In this document: piece after piece, positions 1 to 5,830 of the stretch
How positions within the stretch are numbered: the first letter of the stretch is position 1
Layout: the number at the start of each line of letters is the position of its first letter
Source of the DNA: Polaromonas sp.
GTDB taxonomy: Bacteria > Pseudomonadota > Gammaproteobacteria > Burkholderiales > Burkholderiaceae_C
NCBI GenBank assembly: GCA_013205645.1
Contig: JABMMH010000111.1
Span: 1-8,750, forward strand
Direction of reading: 5' to 3'
DNA length: 8,750 nt
Made by a program: the position numbers and the translations under genes
Notes under the pieces: generated by a model
What the model was told of the DNA's origin: nothing
Database searches by the model: none
The model's input: only the letters and a program-made list of their open reading frames with translations

Positions 1-1157
1 GCTGTATGGATGCGGGCTGGCAGTGCGCCTTGATGGCGCCGACTGAAATCCTGGCTGAACAACACTTCCGCAAACTCATCGGCTGGCTGGAACCGATGGG
101 CATTCAGACCGCCTGGCTCACCGGCAGCCAAAAAGCCAAGGAGCGGCGCGAAGCGCTGGCCTTGATCGCCAGCGGCGCGGCCGGTTTGGTGGTCGGCACA
201 CACGCCGTGATTCAAGACAAAGTGGTGTTTAAAAATCTGGCGCTGACGATCATTGACGAGCAGCACCGATTTGGTGTGGCGCAGCGCTTGGCGCTGCGCA
301 GCAAAATGACGGCGGACGGGCAGGAGCCGCATTTGTTGATGATGACGGCCACGCCGATTCCGCGCACGCTGGCCATGAGCTACTACGCCGACCTCGATGT
401 CTCGACCATCGACGAACTGCCACCGGGGCGCACGCCCATCGTCACCAAGGTCATCAGCGACAGCCGGCGCGACGAAGTGGTCGAGCGCATCCGCGGCCAG
501 CTGGCCGAGGGGCGGCAGGTGTATTGGGTTTGTCCTTTGATCGAGGAAAGTGAAGCGGTCGACCTGACCAACGCCACTGAAACCCATGAGTCGCTGTCGG
601 TGGCCTTGCCCGACACGCTGGTCGGCCTGCTGCATTCCCGGATGCCGGTGGCTGAGAAAAAAGCCGTGATGGCACTGTTCAACGCAGGTCAGATCGGTGT
701 GCTGGTCAGCACCACCGTGATCGAGGTCGGTGTGGACGTGCCGAACGCCTCGTTGATGGTGATTGAGCATGCCGAGCGCTTTGGTTTGTCGCAGTTGCAC
801 CAACTGCGCGGTCGGGTGGGGCGCGGGGCCGCCGCGTCGGCTTGCGTGTTGCTGTATTCGACCGGCGACGCTCCGCGGCTGGGTGAGACCGCTCGCGCAC
901 GGCTCAAAGCCATGGCAGAAACACAAGACGGTTTCGAGATTGCCCGACGTGATTTGGAGATTCGCGGCCCCGGCGAATTCCTTGGTGCACGGCAGTCTGG
1001 TGCGCCTTTGCTGCGCTTTGCCGACTTGGCCACCGACACCGATTTGCTGGCTTGGGCACGCGCGCTGGCGCCGCTGATGTTGGACCGCCATGCCGACTTG
1101 GCGCAGCGCCATATTCTGCGTTGGCTGGGCGGTAAAGCCGATTATCTGAAGGCTTGA
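1..1157 (+). CDS. recG: ATP-dependent DNA helicase RecG, C-terminal part (5' end outside window)
   Basis: RecG is a cytoplasmic superfamily 2 helicase that remodels stalled replication forks and branch-migrates Holliday junctions. The frame is already open at base 1, so the wedge domain and Walker A motif lie upstream of the window; the ATG at base 6 is an internal methionine. Counting from that Met, the visible blocks in order are MAPTEILAEQH (motif Ia, about residues 10-20), VGTHAVIQD (about 63-71), DEQHRFG (DExx-box, motif II, 84-90), MTATPIPRTLAM (motif III), YWVCPLIEESE (motif IV), STTVIEVGVDVPNASLM (motif V) and QLRGRVGRG (motif VI). The RecG-specific C-terminal block DLEIRGPGEFLGARQSG follows. 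The order and spacing match E. coli RecG closely. The stop is TGA at 1155-1157, and oxyR starts 45 nt later on the same strand. In pseudomonads oxyR and recG are also adjacent, though in the opposite order. The family call is secure. Confidence 0.97.
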   Translation, partial: CMDAGWQCALMAPTEILAEQHFRKLIGWLEPMGIQTAWLTGSQKAKERREALALIASGAAGLVVGTHAVIQDKVVFKNLALTIIDEQHRFGVAQRLALRSKMTADGQEPHLLMMTATPIPRTLAMSYYADLDVSTIDELPPGRTPIVTKVISDSRRDEVVERIRGQLAEGRQVYWVCPLIEESEAVDLTNATETHESLSVALPDTLVGLLHSRMPVAEKKAVMALFNAGQIGVLVSTTVIEVGVDVPNASLMVIEHAERFGLSQLHQLRGRVGRGAAASACVLLYSTGDAPRLGETARARLKAMAETQDGFEIARRDLEIRGPGEFLGARQSGAPLLRFADLATDTDLLAWARALAPLMLDRHADLAQRHILRWLGGKADYLKA

Positions 1158-1190
1158 CGTTTTGCGAACAAGCCTGTCAGGCAAAAACGG

Positions 1191-1196
1191 CACAAT
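1191..1196 (+). promoter_or_regulatory. Possible -10 box (CACAAT) of an oxyR promoter
   Basis: CACAAT matches four of six bases of the sigma-70 -10 consensus and lies exactly 6 nt before the oxyR ATG, so transcription could begin at or next to the start codon. No good Shine-Dalgarno sequence precedes that ATG, which fits a leaderless message. No convincing -35 box is visible at 16-18 nt spacing. oxyR may instead be read through from recG. A small inverted repeat (GCCTG-T-CAGGC, 1172-1182) sits just upstream, but it has no T-tract and is not a clear terminator. Confidence 0.3.
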
Positions 1197-1202
1197 GCCC
1201 GC

Positions 1203-2165
1203 ATGACGCTGACTGAACTCAAATACATCGTGGCGGTGGCCCGCGAAAAGCACTTTGGCAAGGCCGCAGAAGCCTGCCATGTCTCGCAGCCGACGCTGAG
1301 CGTGGCCATCAAAAAACTCGAAGAGGAATTACAGGTCAAACTGTTTGAGCGCAACGCCAATGAGATCACGGTGACGCCGCTGGGCGAAGAAATCGTGCGC
1401 CAAGCGCAAAGCGTGCTGGAACAAGCTGACAGCATTCGCGAGATCGCCAAGCGCGGCAAAGACCCGCTGGCCGGCGCGCTGCGGCTGGGCATTATTTACA
1501 CCATCGGCCCGTATCTGTTGCCTGACTTGGTGCGTCAAGTCATCACGCACAGCCCGCAAATGCCCTTGATGCTGAAGGAGAACTTCACCGTCAAGCTGCT
1601 GGAAGAATTGCGCACGGGCGAGATTGATTGCGCTATTTTGGCCGAGCCGTTTCCCGACACCAATCTGGCGATGGCGCCTTTGTACGACGAGCCTTTTGTA
1701 GCGGCGGTGCCGAGTTCGCACCCATTGGCCCAGCGCGACAACATCACGGCCGAAGAGATGAAGAATGAAACCATGCTGCTGCTCGGCAATGGCCATTGCT
1801 TTCGCGACCATGTACTGGAGGTCTGCCCTGAGTTCGCCCGTTTCTCCAGCAACGCCGAAGGCATCCGCAAGAGCTTTGAAGGCTCTTCGTTGGAAACCAT
1901 CAAGCACATGGTGGCGTCCGGCATGGGTGTGACCTTGGTGCCCCGGCTGAGCGTGCCCAAAGGCGCGCTGGCGGGGGACAGTCAGCCAGCTGTAGCCGTC
2001 TTTGATGAGCATCCGTTCATCAAGTACATCCCTTTTGAGGGTCATGTGCCGACGCGCCGTGTGGTGCTGGTTTGGCGGCGCAGTTTCACGCGCTACGAAG
2101 CCATCGCGGCCTTGCGCAATGCTATTTACGCCTGTGAGCTGCCGGGGGTGTCGCGGCTGTCTTGA
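1203..2165 (+). CDS. oxyR: Hydrogen-peroxide sensing LysR-type regulator OxyR
   Basis: This 320-residue LysR-type transcription factor senses peroxide by forming an intramolecular disulfide and then activates antioxidant genes. The N-terminal winged helix-turn-helix spans about residues 1-60, with the core FGKAAEACHVSQPTLSVAIK at 18-37; a linker helix follows, and the regulatory domain covers about 90-300. The diagnostic block GHCFRDHVLEVC carries Cys199 and Cys208, the same numbering as the redox pair of E. coli OxyR. SSLETIKHMVASGMGVTLVP (228-247) matches the OxyR region after the redox loop. The ATG at 1203 is chosen because the N-terminus then aligns residue for residue with E. coli OxyR. 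The next gene, dps, is a classical OxyR target in other bacteria, but I see no obvious OxyR operator (four spaced ATAG/CTAT half-sites) between oxyR and dps. The call is firm; the actual regulon here is inferred. Confidence 0.96.
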   Translation: MTLTELKYIVAVAREKHFGKAAEACHVSQPTLSVAIKKLEEELQVKLFERNANEITVTPLGEEIVRQAQSVLEQADSIREIAKRGKDPLAGALRLGIIYTIGPYLLPDLVRQVITHSPQMPLMLKENFTVKLLEELRTGEIDCAILAEPFPDTNLAMAPLYDEPFVAAVPSSHPLAQRDNITAEEMKNETMLLLGNGHCFRDHVLEVCPEFARFSSNAEGIRKSFEGSSLETIKHMVASGMGVTLVPRLSVPKGALAGDSQPAVAVFDEHPFIKYIPFEGHVPTRRVVLVWRRSFTRYEAIAALRNAIYACELPGVSRLS

Positions 2166-2221
2166 TGGATGCAGGGCTTGACCTTCAACCGGCGGCCACA
2201 TCGCAGGAAGCGTAAAGTCGA

Positions 2222-2238
2222 TCCTTTGTTTCAAAGGA
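2222..2238 (+). promoter_or_regulatory. Stem-loop covering the dps ribosome-binding site
   Basis: TCCTTTG-TTT-CAAAGGA is a perfect 7-bp inverted repeat with a 3-nt loop. Its right arm contains the Shine-Dalgarno sequence AAAGGA (2233-2238), which lies 5 nt before the dps ATG at 2244. If the mRNA folds, the ribosome-binding site is paired. That could lower translation or make it depend on temperature or on a trans-acting factor. The stem is A/U-rich and short, so its stability is modest. The inverted repeat is directly visible; any regulatory role is inference. Confidence 0.45.
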
Positions 2239-2243
2239 AATCC

Positions 2244-2756
2244 ATGTCTGAAAAATCATTTCCTGGTGCCGCGACAGGCGCCCCGCGCATCAACATCGGT
2301 ATCAGCGACGAGCACCGCGCCGCTATTGCGCAAGGGCTGAGCGGCCTGCTGGCCGACACCTACACGCTGTACCTGACCACGCACAATTTTCACTGGAACG
2401 TGACCGGACCGATGTTCAACACCTTGCACCAGATGTTCATGACGCAGTACACCGAGTTGTGGGCAGCGGTGGACCCGGTCGCTGAACGCATCCGTTCGCT
2501 TGGCCACCCTGCGCCCGGCTCGTACGCCCAATTTGTGCAGCTCACCTCCTTGCCTGATGTGCCGTCAACACCGCCCAAGGCGCTGGAGATGGTGCGGATT
2601 CTGGTGCAAGGCCATGAAGCCGTGGCGCGCACAGCGCGTAGCCTGTTCCCTGTCGCCGAGCAAGCCGGTGACGAACCCACCGCCGACCTGCTGACGCAGC
2701 GTCTGACCGTGCACGAGCAGTCGGCTTGGATGCTGCGATCGCTGCTGGAAGAGTGA
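2244..2756 (+). CDS. dps: Dps-family DNA-binding ferritin-like protein
   Basis: Dps proteins form hollow 12-subunit shells that oxidise Fe(II) with H2O2, store the iron and often coat DNA in stress or stationary phase. The 170-residue length is typical. Ferroxidase-site residues are visible: HNFHW (His50, Trp51), His62, and DPVAE (Asp77, Glu81), matching E. coli His51, His63, Asp78 and Glu82. The position of E. coli Asp67 (four residues after the second His) is Met66 here. The C-terminal half contains DEPTADLLTQRLTVHEQSAW, usual for this subfamily. The start at 2244 is preferred because a good AAAGGA lies 5 nt upstream and the protein then has normal length. An in-frame ATG at 2169 would add 25 very basic residues but has no ribosome-binding site. 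The gene lies 78 nt after oxyR and overlaps ubiA by 4 nt, suggesting co-transcription and a peroxide-defence role. Confidence 0.93.
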   Translation: MSEKSFPGAATGAPRINIGISDEHRAAIAQGLSGLLADTYTLYLTTHNFHWNVTGPMFNTLHQMFMTQYTELWAAVDPVAERIRSLGHPAPGSYAQFVQLTSLPDVPSTPPKALEMVRILVQGHEAVARTARSLFPVAEQAGDEPTADLLTQRLTVHEQSAWMLRSLLEE

Positions 2757-3628
2757 GCGGCAACCGGGTGAGGGTGCAGGCGGCCCGTTACCTCCAACTG
2801 ATCCGTTGGGACAGACCGGCCGGCTGGCTGCTGTTGCTGTGGCCGACGCTGTCGGCGCTTTGGATTGCCTCGGGCGGCTTTCCCGGCTGGCACTTGCTGG
2901 TCGTTTTCACGCTGGGCACCTTCCTCATGCGCAGTGCGGGTTGTTGCCTGAATGACGTGGCGGATCGGGACTTTGACCGCCACGTGAAGCGCACCGCGAA
3001 CCGGCCTGTCACCACGGGCGCCGTGTCTGTCAAAGAGGCTTTGCTGTTGGGCGCCGCATTGGCACTGGCGGCTTTTGCGCTGGTCCTGACCACCAATACC
3101 GCGGCAGTCCTGTGGTCATTTGCGGCGCTGGCCGTGACGCTGATTTACCCCTACGCCAAGCGTTACATAGCGATGCCGCAAGCGGTGCTGGGCGTGGCTT
3201 TCAGTTTTGGCATTCCCATGGCTTTTGCGGCGGTGCAAGGGCAGGTGCCCTTGTTGGCTTGGTTGCTGCTGCTCGGCAATTTGTTTTGGGTGCTGGCTTA
3301 CGACACCGAATATGCCATGGTCGACCGCGATGACGACCTGAAAATAGGCATGAAAACCTCGGCCATCACGCTGGGTCGCTTTGACGTGGCCGCCGTCATG
3401 CTGAGCTATGGTTTGTATTTGCTGACCTGGACGCTGGCCTTAGCGTCTTTTTCGGGGCTGGCGCTGAACGCGGCCTACGCTGCCGGCGTGGCGCTGGCCG
3501 CTGGGCAAGCGGCGTGGCACGGCTGGTTGATTCGGCACCGCGAACGCGCTGGCTGCTTCAAGGCTTTTCGGCTGAACCACTGGCTGGGCTTCGCTGTGTT
3601 TGCCGGCATTGCCTTGTCTTATGCTTGA
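2753..3628 (+). CDS. ubiA: 4-hydroxybenzoate polyprenyltransferase (ubiquinone synthesis)
   Basis: UbiA is an inner-membrane enzyme that joins a polyprenyl diphosphate chain to 4-hydroxybenzoate, an early step of ubiquinone synthesis. Both Mg2+/diphosphate-binding motifs are present: NDVADRDFDRHVKRTANRP (from residue 67) and DTEYAMVDRDDD (from residue 184). Several hydrophobic segments fit the usual multi-helix membrane bundle. The GTG at 2753 gives 291 residues, close to E. coli UbiA (290), and overlaps the dps stop as GTGA, a typical translational-coupling arrangement. Other in-frame starts are TTG 2726, GTG 2768 and GTG 2774; none has a clear Shine-Dalgarno sequence at good spacing, so the exact start is uncertain. 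The gene ends 37 nt from the convergent solute-binding protein gene, and I see no clear terminator in that interval. Confidence 0.93.
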   Translation: MSGNRVRVQAARYLQLIRWDRPAGWLLLLWPTLSALWIASGGFPGWHLLVVFTLGTFLMRSAGCCLNDVADRDFDRHVKRTANRPVTTGAVSVKEALLLGAALALAAFALVLTTNTAAVLWSFAALAVTLIYPYAKRYIAMPQAVLGVAFSFGIPMAFAAVQGQVPLLAWLLLLGNLFWVLAYDTEYAMVDRDDDLKIGMKTSAITLGRFDVAAVMLSYGLYLLTWTLALASFSGLALNAAYAAGVALAAGQAAWHGWLIRHRERAGCFKAFRLNHWLGFAVFAGIALSYA

Positions 3629-3665
3629 TTGGCGATGCCAGCCCGCGCTACGGAAATGAAGGGCC

Positions 3666-4664
3666 TCAGTTGGGCTCCACGCCGGCCTTGATCAACAAGC
3701 CACCCAGGATATCGATTTCATTTTTCAAATGCGCTGCGAGCGCCTCGGGTGTCGCTTTATCTACGTTGACGACCGAGATGCCCATGGCGTCCAAGCGGTT
3801 GCGAACCTCAGGGTCTGCCACCGACTGTTGCAGAGCCGCAGTCAAGCGCGCCAGCACTGGTTTTGGCGTTCCTTTGGGCGCATACAAGCCAAAAGAAATG
3901 CTAATGTCAAGGTTGTCCACGCCCACCTCTGAGATGGCTGGCGTGTCAGGCAGGGACGGCAAGCGTTGCTTGCCCGCTATGGCGTAAGCCTTGATCTTCT
4001 CCCCTTTGACCGAGGGCACCGTGCCTGAGGTTTGGTCGCACAAGACGTCCACTTGGCCGCCCATCAAGTCAGCCAAGGCGGGGCCTGTGCCTTTGTAGGG
4101 GATCTCATTGAGCTGAACGTTCAGGGCGCTCATCAGCATCAAGCCGCACAAATGCGATGCTGAGCCCACACCCGCATGTGCCAAGTTGACTTTCTTGCCG
4201 TTGGCCTTCAGGTAGGCTACAAACTCGGTCAAATTCTTGGCTGGAAATCCGTTGCGTGCGACGATCAACATCGGACCATTGGTGGCTGAGCCAATCGGTT
4301 CAAAATCTTTGACCGGGTGGTAGCTGAGCTTCTTGTACATGGCCAAGTTGGTGGCATGGCTCACGTGAATCATCAACAGGGTGTAGCCATCAGGGTTGGA
4401 GCGGGCTACCTTGGCGGTGCCGATGCTGCCAGATGCGCCGGCGGTGTTGTCGACCACGATTTGCTGGCCCAAAATTTTCTGCATGGCACCGGCATACACG
4501 CGGGTGATGGTGTCCCCTGGGCCGCCCGCCGCATAGGGCATGACCATGGTGATGGGCTTGTTTGGGTAGCCCTGCGCATGAGCTTGCAGGCCGAGCCCAG
4601 CCAAGCCTAAAGCCGACAAACTCAATGACAGAAGCGAGAAACAACGGCGAATTTTTAACATCAT
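3666..4664 (-). CDS. Bug/TctC-family periplasmic solute-binding protein
   Basis: This 332-residue protein belongs to the Bug (TctC-like) extracytoplasmic binding proteins, which in tripartite tricarboxylate transporters capture small carboxylates or related ligands for a TctA/TctB membrane pair. A signal peptide is evident: basic start MMLKIRR, hydrophobic core to about residue 26, and AHA before QGYPNKPI (cleavage likely after Ala30). The family pattern PNKPITMVMPYAAGGPGDTI (34-53) and then VVDNTAGASGSIGTAKVA follow; both loops normally shape the ligand pocket. AAAGGA lies 6 nt before the ATG at 4664; a second ATG follows immediately. No tctA or tctB lies nearby, so this is probably an orphan Bug protein, common in Burkholderiales, that may share a transporter or act as a sensor. 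It sits 56 nt downstream of the CMD-family gene, likely in one operon. The ligand cannot be told from sequence. Confidence 0.9.
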   Translation of the reverse strand: MMLKIRRCFSLLSLSLSALGLAGLGLQAHAQGYPNKPITMVMPYAAGGPGDTITRVYAGAMQKILGQQIVVDNTAGASGSIGTAKVARSNPDGYTLLMIHVSHATNLAMYKKLSYHPVKDFEPIGSATNGPMLIVARNGFPAKNLTEFVAYLKANGKKVNLAHAGVGSASHLCGLMLMSALNVQLNEIPYKGTGPALADLMGGQVDVLCDQTSGTVPSVKGEKIKAYAIAGKQRLPSLPDTPAISEVGVDNLDISISFGLYAPKGTPKPVLARLTAALQQSVADPEVRNRLDAMGISVVNVDKATPEALAAHLKNEIDILGGLLIKAGVEPN

Positions 4665-4720
4665 GGAAAGTCCTTTTTAAGCGCGGCGGCTTTTCGGTTT
4701 GAATGAGTGTGAGGTTGGCG

Positions 4721-5311
4721 TCAGGCCAACAAACGCTGCCTGATGTCCGTCGGCTCCATCACCTGAAGCGGCAAGGCGCTAGAGCCTGGGATGCCCACTT
4801 GGGTGGCGTTCAGCAGCATCGAGACCATCACGTAGGTGCCTGACAAAACCGTCAAATCAATCACCGCTTGTTCACCCATCTTGGCAACGGCTTCTTGCCA
4901 CAGTGGGTCTGGCACCCGATGGTTCAAGCTCAAGTGGACGCAGTAGTCGTAGACCAGGCGTTCGTCTTCTTGCATGGCGACGGGCCTGCGGCATTCGCGC
5001 AAGTCGGCCATCACGGCATCAGACAAGCCCGCTTTGCGAGCGATGATTTCGTGCGCCCACCACTCGTACTGGGCATTGGAAATACGCGCTTGAATCAAGA
5101 TCGCAAACTCGTTCAAGCGCTTGTTGACGGAGGTCTTGAAGCGCAAATAATCCAGCAAGTCAAAGCAGCGGCGCGCCATGTCGGGACTGCGCAAGAGGGC
5201 GCTGTACGGGCCCCCCAAGCCAGCGCTGGAGACTTTTAAAATATCGTCTGCCAGCGGTTTTATCGCGTCGGGCAAGGCGTCGTAAGAGATGGGGGTAAGT
5301 CGTTCATTCAC
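4721..5311 (-). CDS. Carboxymuconolactone decarboxylase/AhpD-like family protein
   Basis: The all-helical core resembles the CMD/AhpD fold. The segment RLNEFAILIQARISNAQYEW followed by WAHEIIARKAGLSDAVM has the family's Glu and His (EWWAH, Glu83-His87 with the GTG start). The CxxC pair that gives AhpD its peroxidase/thiol activity is absent: the corresponding stretch is NAQYEWWAH. So it is probably not an AhpD peroxidase partner and may act on a carboxylate or lactone, but the substrate is unknown. I favour the GTG at 5311 (196 residues): the N-terminus MNERLTPISYDALPDAIKPL looks like the natural family start, and a -10-like box lies just upstream. The longer option from ATG 5365 (214 residues) starts 5 bases from a strong terminator hairpin and has no ribosome-binding site. 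The gene precedes the Bug protein gene on the same strand, which suggests a shared catabolic role. Confidence 0.8.
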   Translation of the reverse strand: MNERLTPISYDALPDAIKPLADDILKVSSAGLGGPYSALLRSPDMARRCFDLLDYLRFKTSVNKRLNEFAILIQARISNAQYEWWAHEIIARKAGLSDAVMADLRECRRPVAMQEDERLVYDYCVHLSLNHRVPDPLWQEAVAKMGEQAVIDLTVLSGTYVMVSMLLNATQVGIPGSSALPLQVMEPTDIRQRLLA

Positions 5312-5317
5312 GCCCAC

Positions 5318-5324
5318 ATTATTA
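5318..5324 (-). promoter_or_regulatory. Possible -10 box (TAATAAT) of the CMD/Bug unit
   Basis: On the minus strand TAATAAT ends 6 nt before the GTG at 5311, the same distance as the CACAAT box before oxyR. It lies between the 5371-5403 terminator and the gene, so a promoter is needed about here if transcription from upstream is blocked. No good -35 hexamer is visible, and no strong Shine-Dalgarno sequence sits between box and start codon. A leaderless or near-leaderless mRNA is possible. Confidence 0.35.
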
Positions 5325-5370
5325 AGGCCGTGGACGGGCGGAAAGAGCCGGGAATACCCGAACATCAGAC

Positions 5371-5403
5371 GTGAAAAAGCCCGCTCGAAGCGGGCTTTTT
5401 CAC
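5371..5403. terminator. Strong symmetrical Rho-independent terminator
   Basis: A perfect 15-bp inverted repeat (GTGAAAAAGCCCGCT, loop CGA, AGCGGGCTTTTTCAC) has a GC-rich core flanked by A5 on one side and T5 on the other, so it could stop transcription in both directions. On the minus strand it lies 31 bases past the stop codon of the small exported protein (5434) and would end the glpR-glpK-proC-small-gene block, shielding the CMD/Bug unit. A second short inverted repeat, CTGGCC-AG-GGCCAG (5403-5416), adjoins it. Confidence 0.9.
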
Positions 5404-5433
5404 TGGCCAGGGCCAGTCGTCGGTGGCTGACGC

Positions 5434-5676
5434 TTAAGCGGCTGGGGCCGTGGCTTTGGCTTTAGACGCACGCTTGCTTTTCTTGGCCTTTTTGGCTTTG
5501 GCAGTCCCTTTGCTGGCCGTTGGCGCTGCTTTTTCAGCGGGTGCGGCGGTAGGTGCAGCAGCAGGGGTGGCTGGGGTCACGGCGCCGCCGGTTTGGGCTG
5601 CCACCGGCGTGGAAATCACAGCCAATGGCATGGCGAGAACGGCAGCGCTAGCGAGGACGGTCAGAAATTTTTTCAT
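5434..5676 (-). CDS. Small exported Ala/Lys-rich protein, function unknown
   Basis: This 80-residue protein has a clear signal peptide: MKKF, a hydrophobic core (LTVLASAAVLAMPLAVI) and a VAA|Q cleavage site near residue 27. The mature part is low complexity. First comes an Ala/Pro/Thr-rich stretch (about 31-52), then a strongly basic tail with repeated AKKAKK and SKRASKAK motifs (about 53-76). The tail resembles histone H1-like sequences, but the signal peptide argues for the periplasm or outside. I do not recognise a named family. The reading frame is believable because of the signal peptide, the ATG preceded by a weak GGA about 7 nt upstream, and the strong terminator shortly after the stop. 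It lies 154 nt downstream of proC, with a small leader hairpin between them. Low-complexity composition also makes antisense open frames here uninformative. Confidence 0.75.
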   Translation of the reverse strand: MKKFLTVLASAAVLAMPLAVISTPVAAQTGGAVTPATPAAAPTAAPAEKAAPTASKGTAKAKKAKKSKRASKAKATAPAA

Positions 5677-5728
5677 GGTGATTCCAGTGGTTGAAGGTGA
5701 GAGTGTCTGGTTAGAACTTACTTGAATT

Positions 5729-5746
5729 CAGCGCTTTGGAACGCTG
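5729..5746 (-). other. Small stem-loop in the leader of the small exported protein gene
   Basis: In the 154-nt space between proC and the small gene, the minus strand reads CAGCGTT-CCAA-AGCGCTG, a 7-bp stem (one G-U pair) with a 4-nt loop, about 53 nt before the start codon. It has no T-tract after it, so it is not a convincing proC terminator. It could be part of a leader RNA or an operator. Nothing else was recognised in 5677-5830: no clear paired -35/-10 promoter and no small ORF. Confidence 0.3.
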
Positions 5747-5830
5747 GGTACAACCTTTCAACGTGGCTAAGGTGTTGGCCGTTGACGTGGTTTCTGATAA
5801 ATGTTTCGTGGCGATTAAAAAGATGTCGTT

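Noticed and set aside
1158..1189. Inverted repeats between recG and oxyR as a recG terminator
   Set aside because: The GCCTG-T-CAGGC stem is short and followed by A residues, not T residues, on the coding strand; the outer TTTTGC/GCAAAA match is loose. No terminator claim is justified.
1329..2234. 301-codon open frame on the minus strand opposite oxyR
   Set aside because: It is antisense to a fully conserved OxyR and has Arg/His/Gln-rich composition with no recognisable motif, as expected for a shadow frame in GC-rich coding DNA.
2166..2243. OxyR operator upstream of dps
   Set aside because: Expected from biology, but I could not find the spaced ATAG/CTAT half-sites; TTGACC at 2178-2183 also has no matching -10 at proper spacing.
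2390..2983. 197-codon minus-strand frame opposite dps and the start of ubiA
   Set aside because: It spans two well-supported genes on the other strand, has a Ser/Arg/Thr-rich composition without domains, and has no ribosome-binding site that I can see.
4721..5365. ATG at 5365 as start of the CMD-family protein
   Set aside because: It begins 5 bases from the terminator hairpin, has no ribosome-binding site, and adds 18 residues that do not look like the family N-terminus; GTG 5311 is preferred, though not proven.
5450..5725. Hydrophobic plus-strand frame opposite the small exported protein
   Set aside because: Ala codons read in antisense give Ala/Gly/Val-rich, membrane-like sequence. The minus-strand frame has the proper signal peptide and terminator placement.
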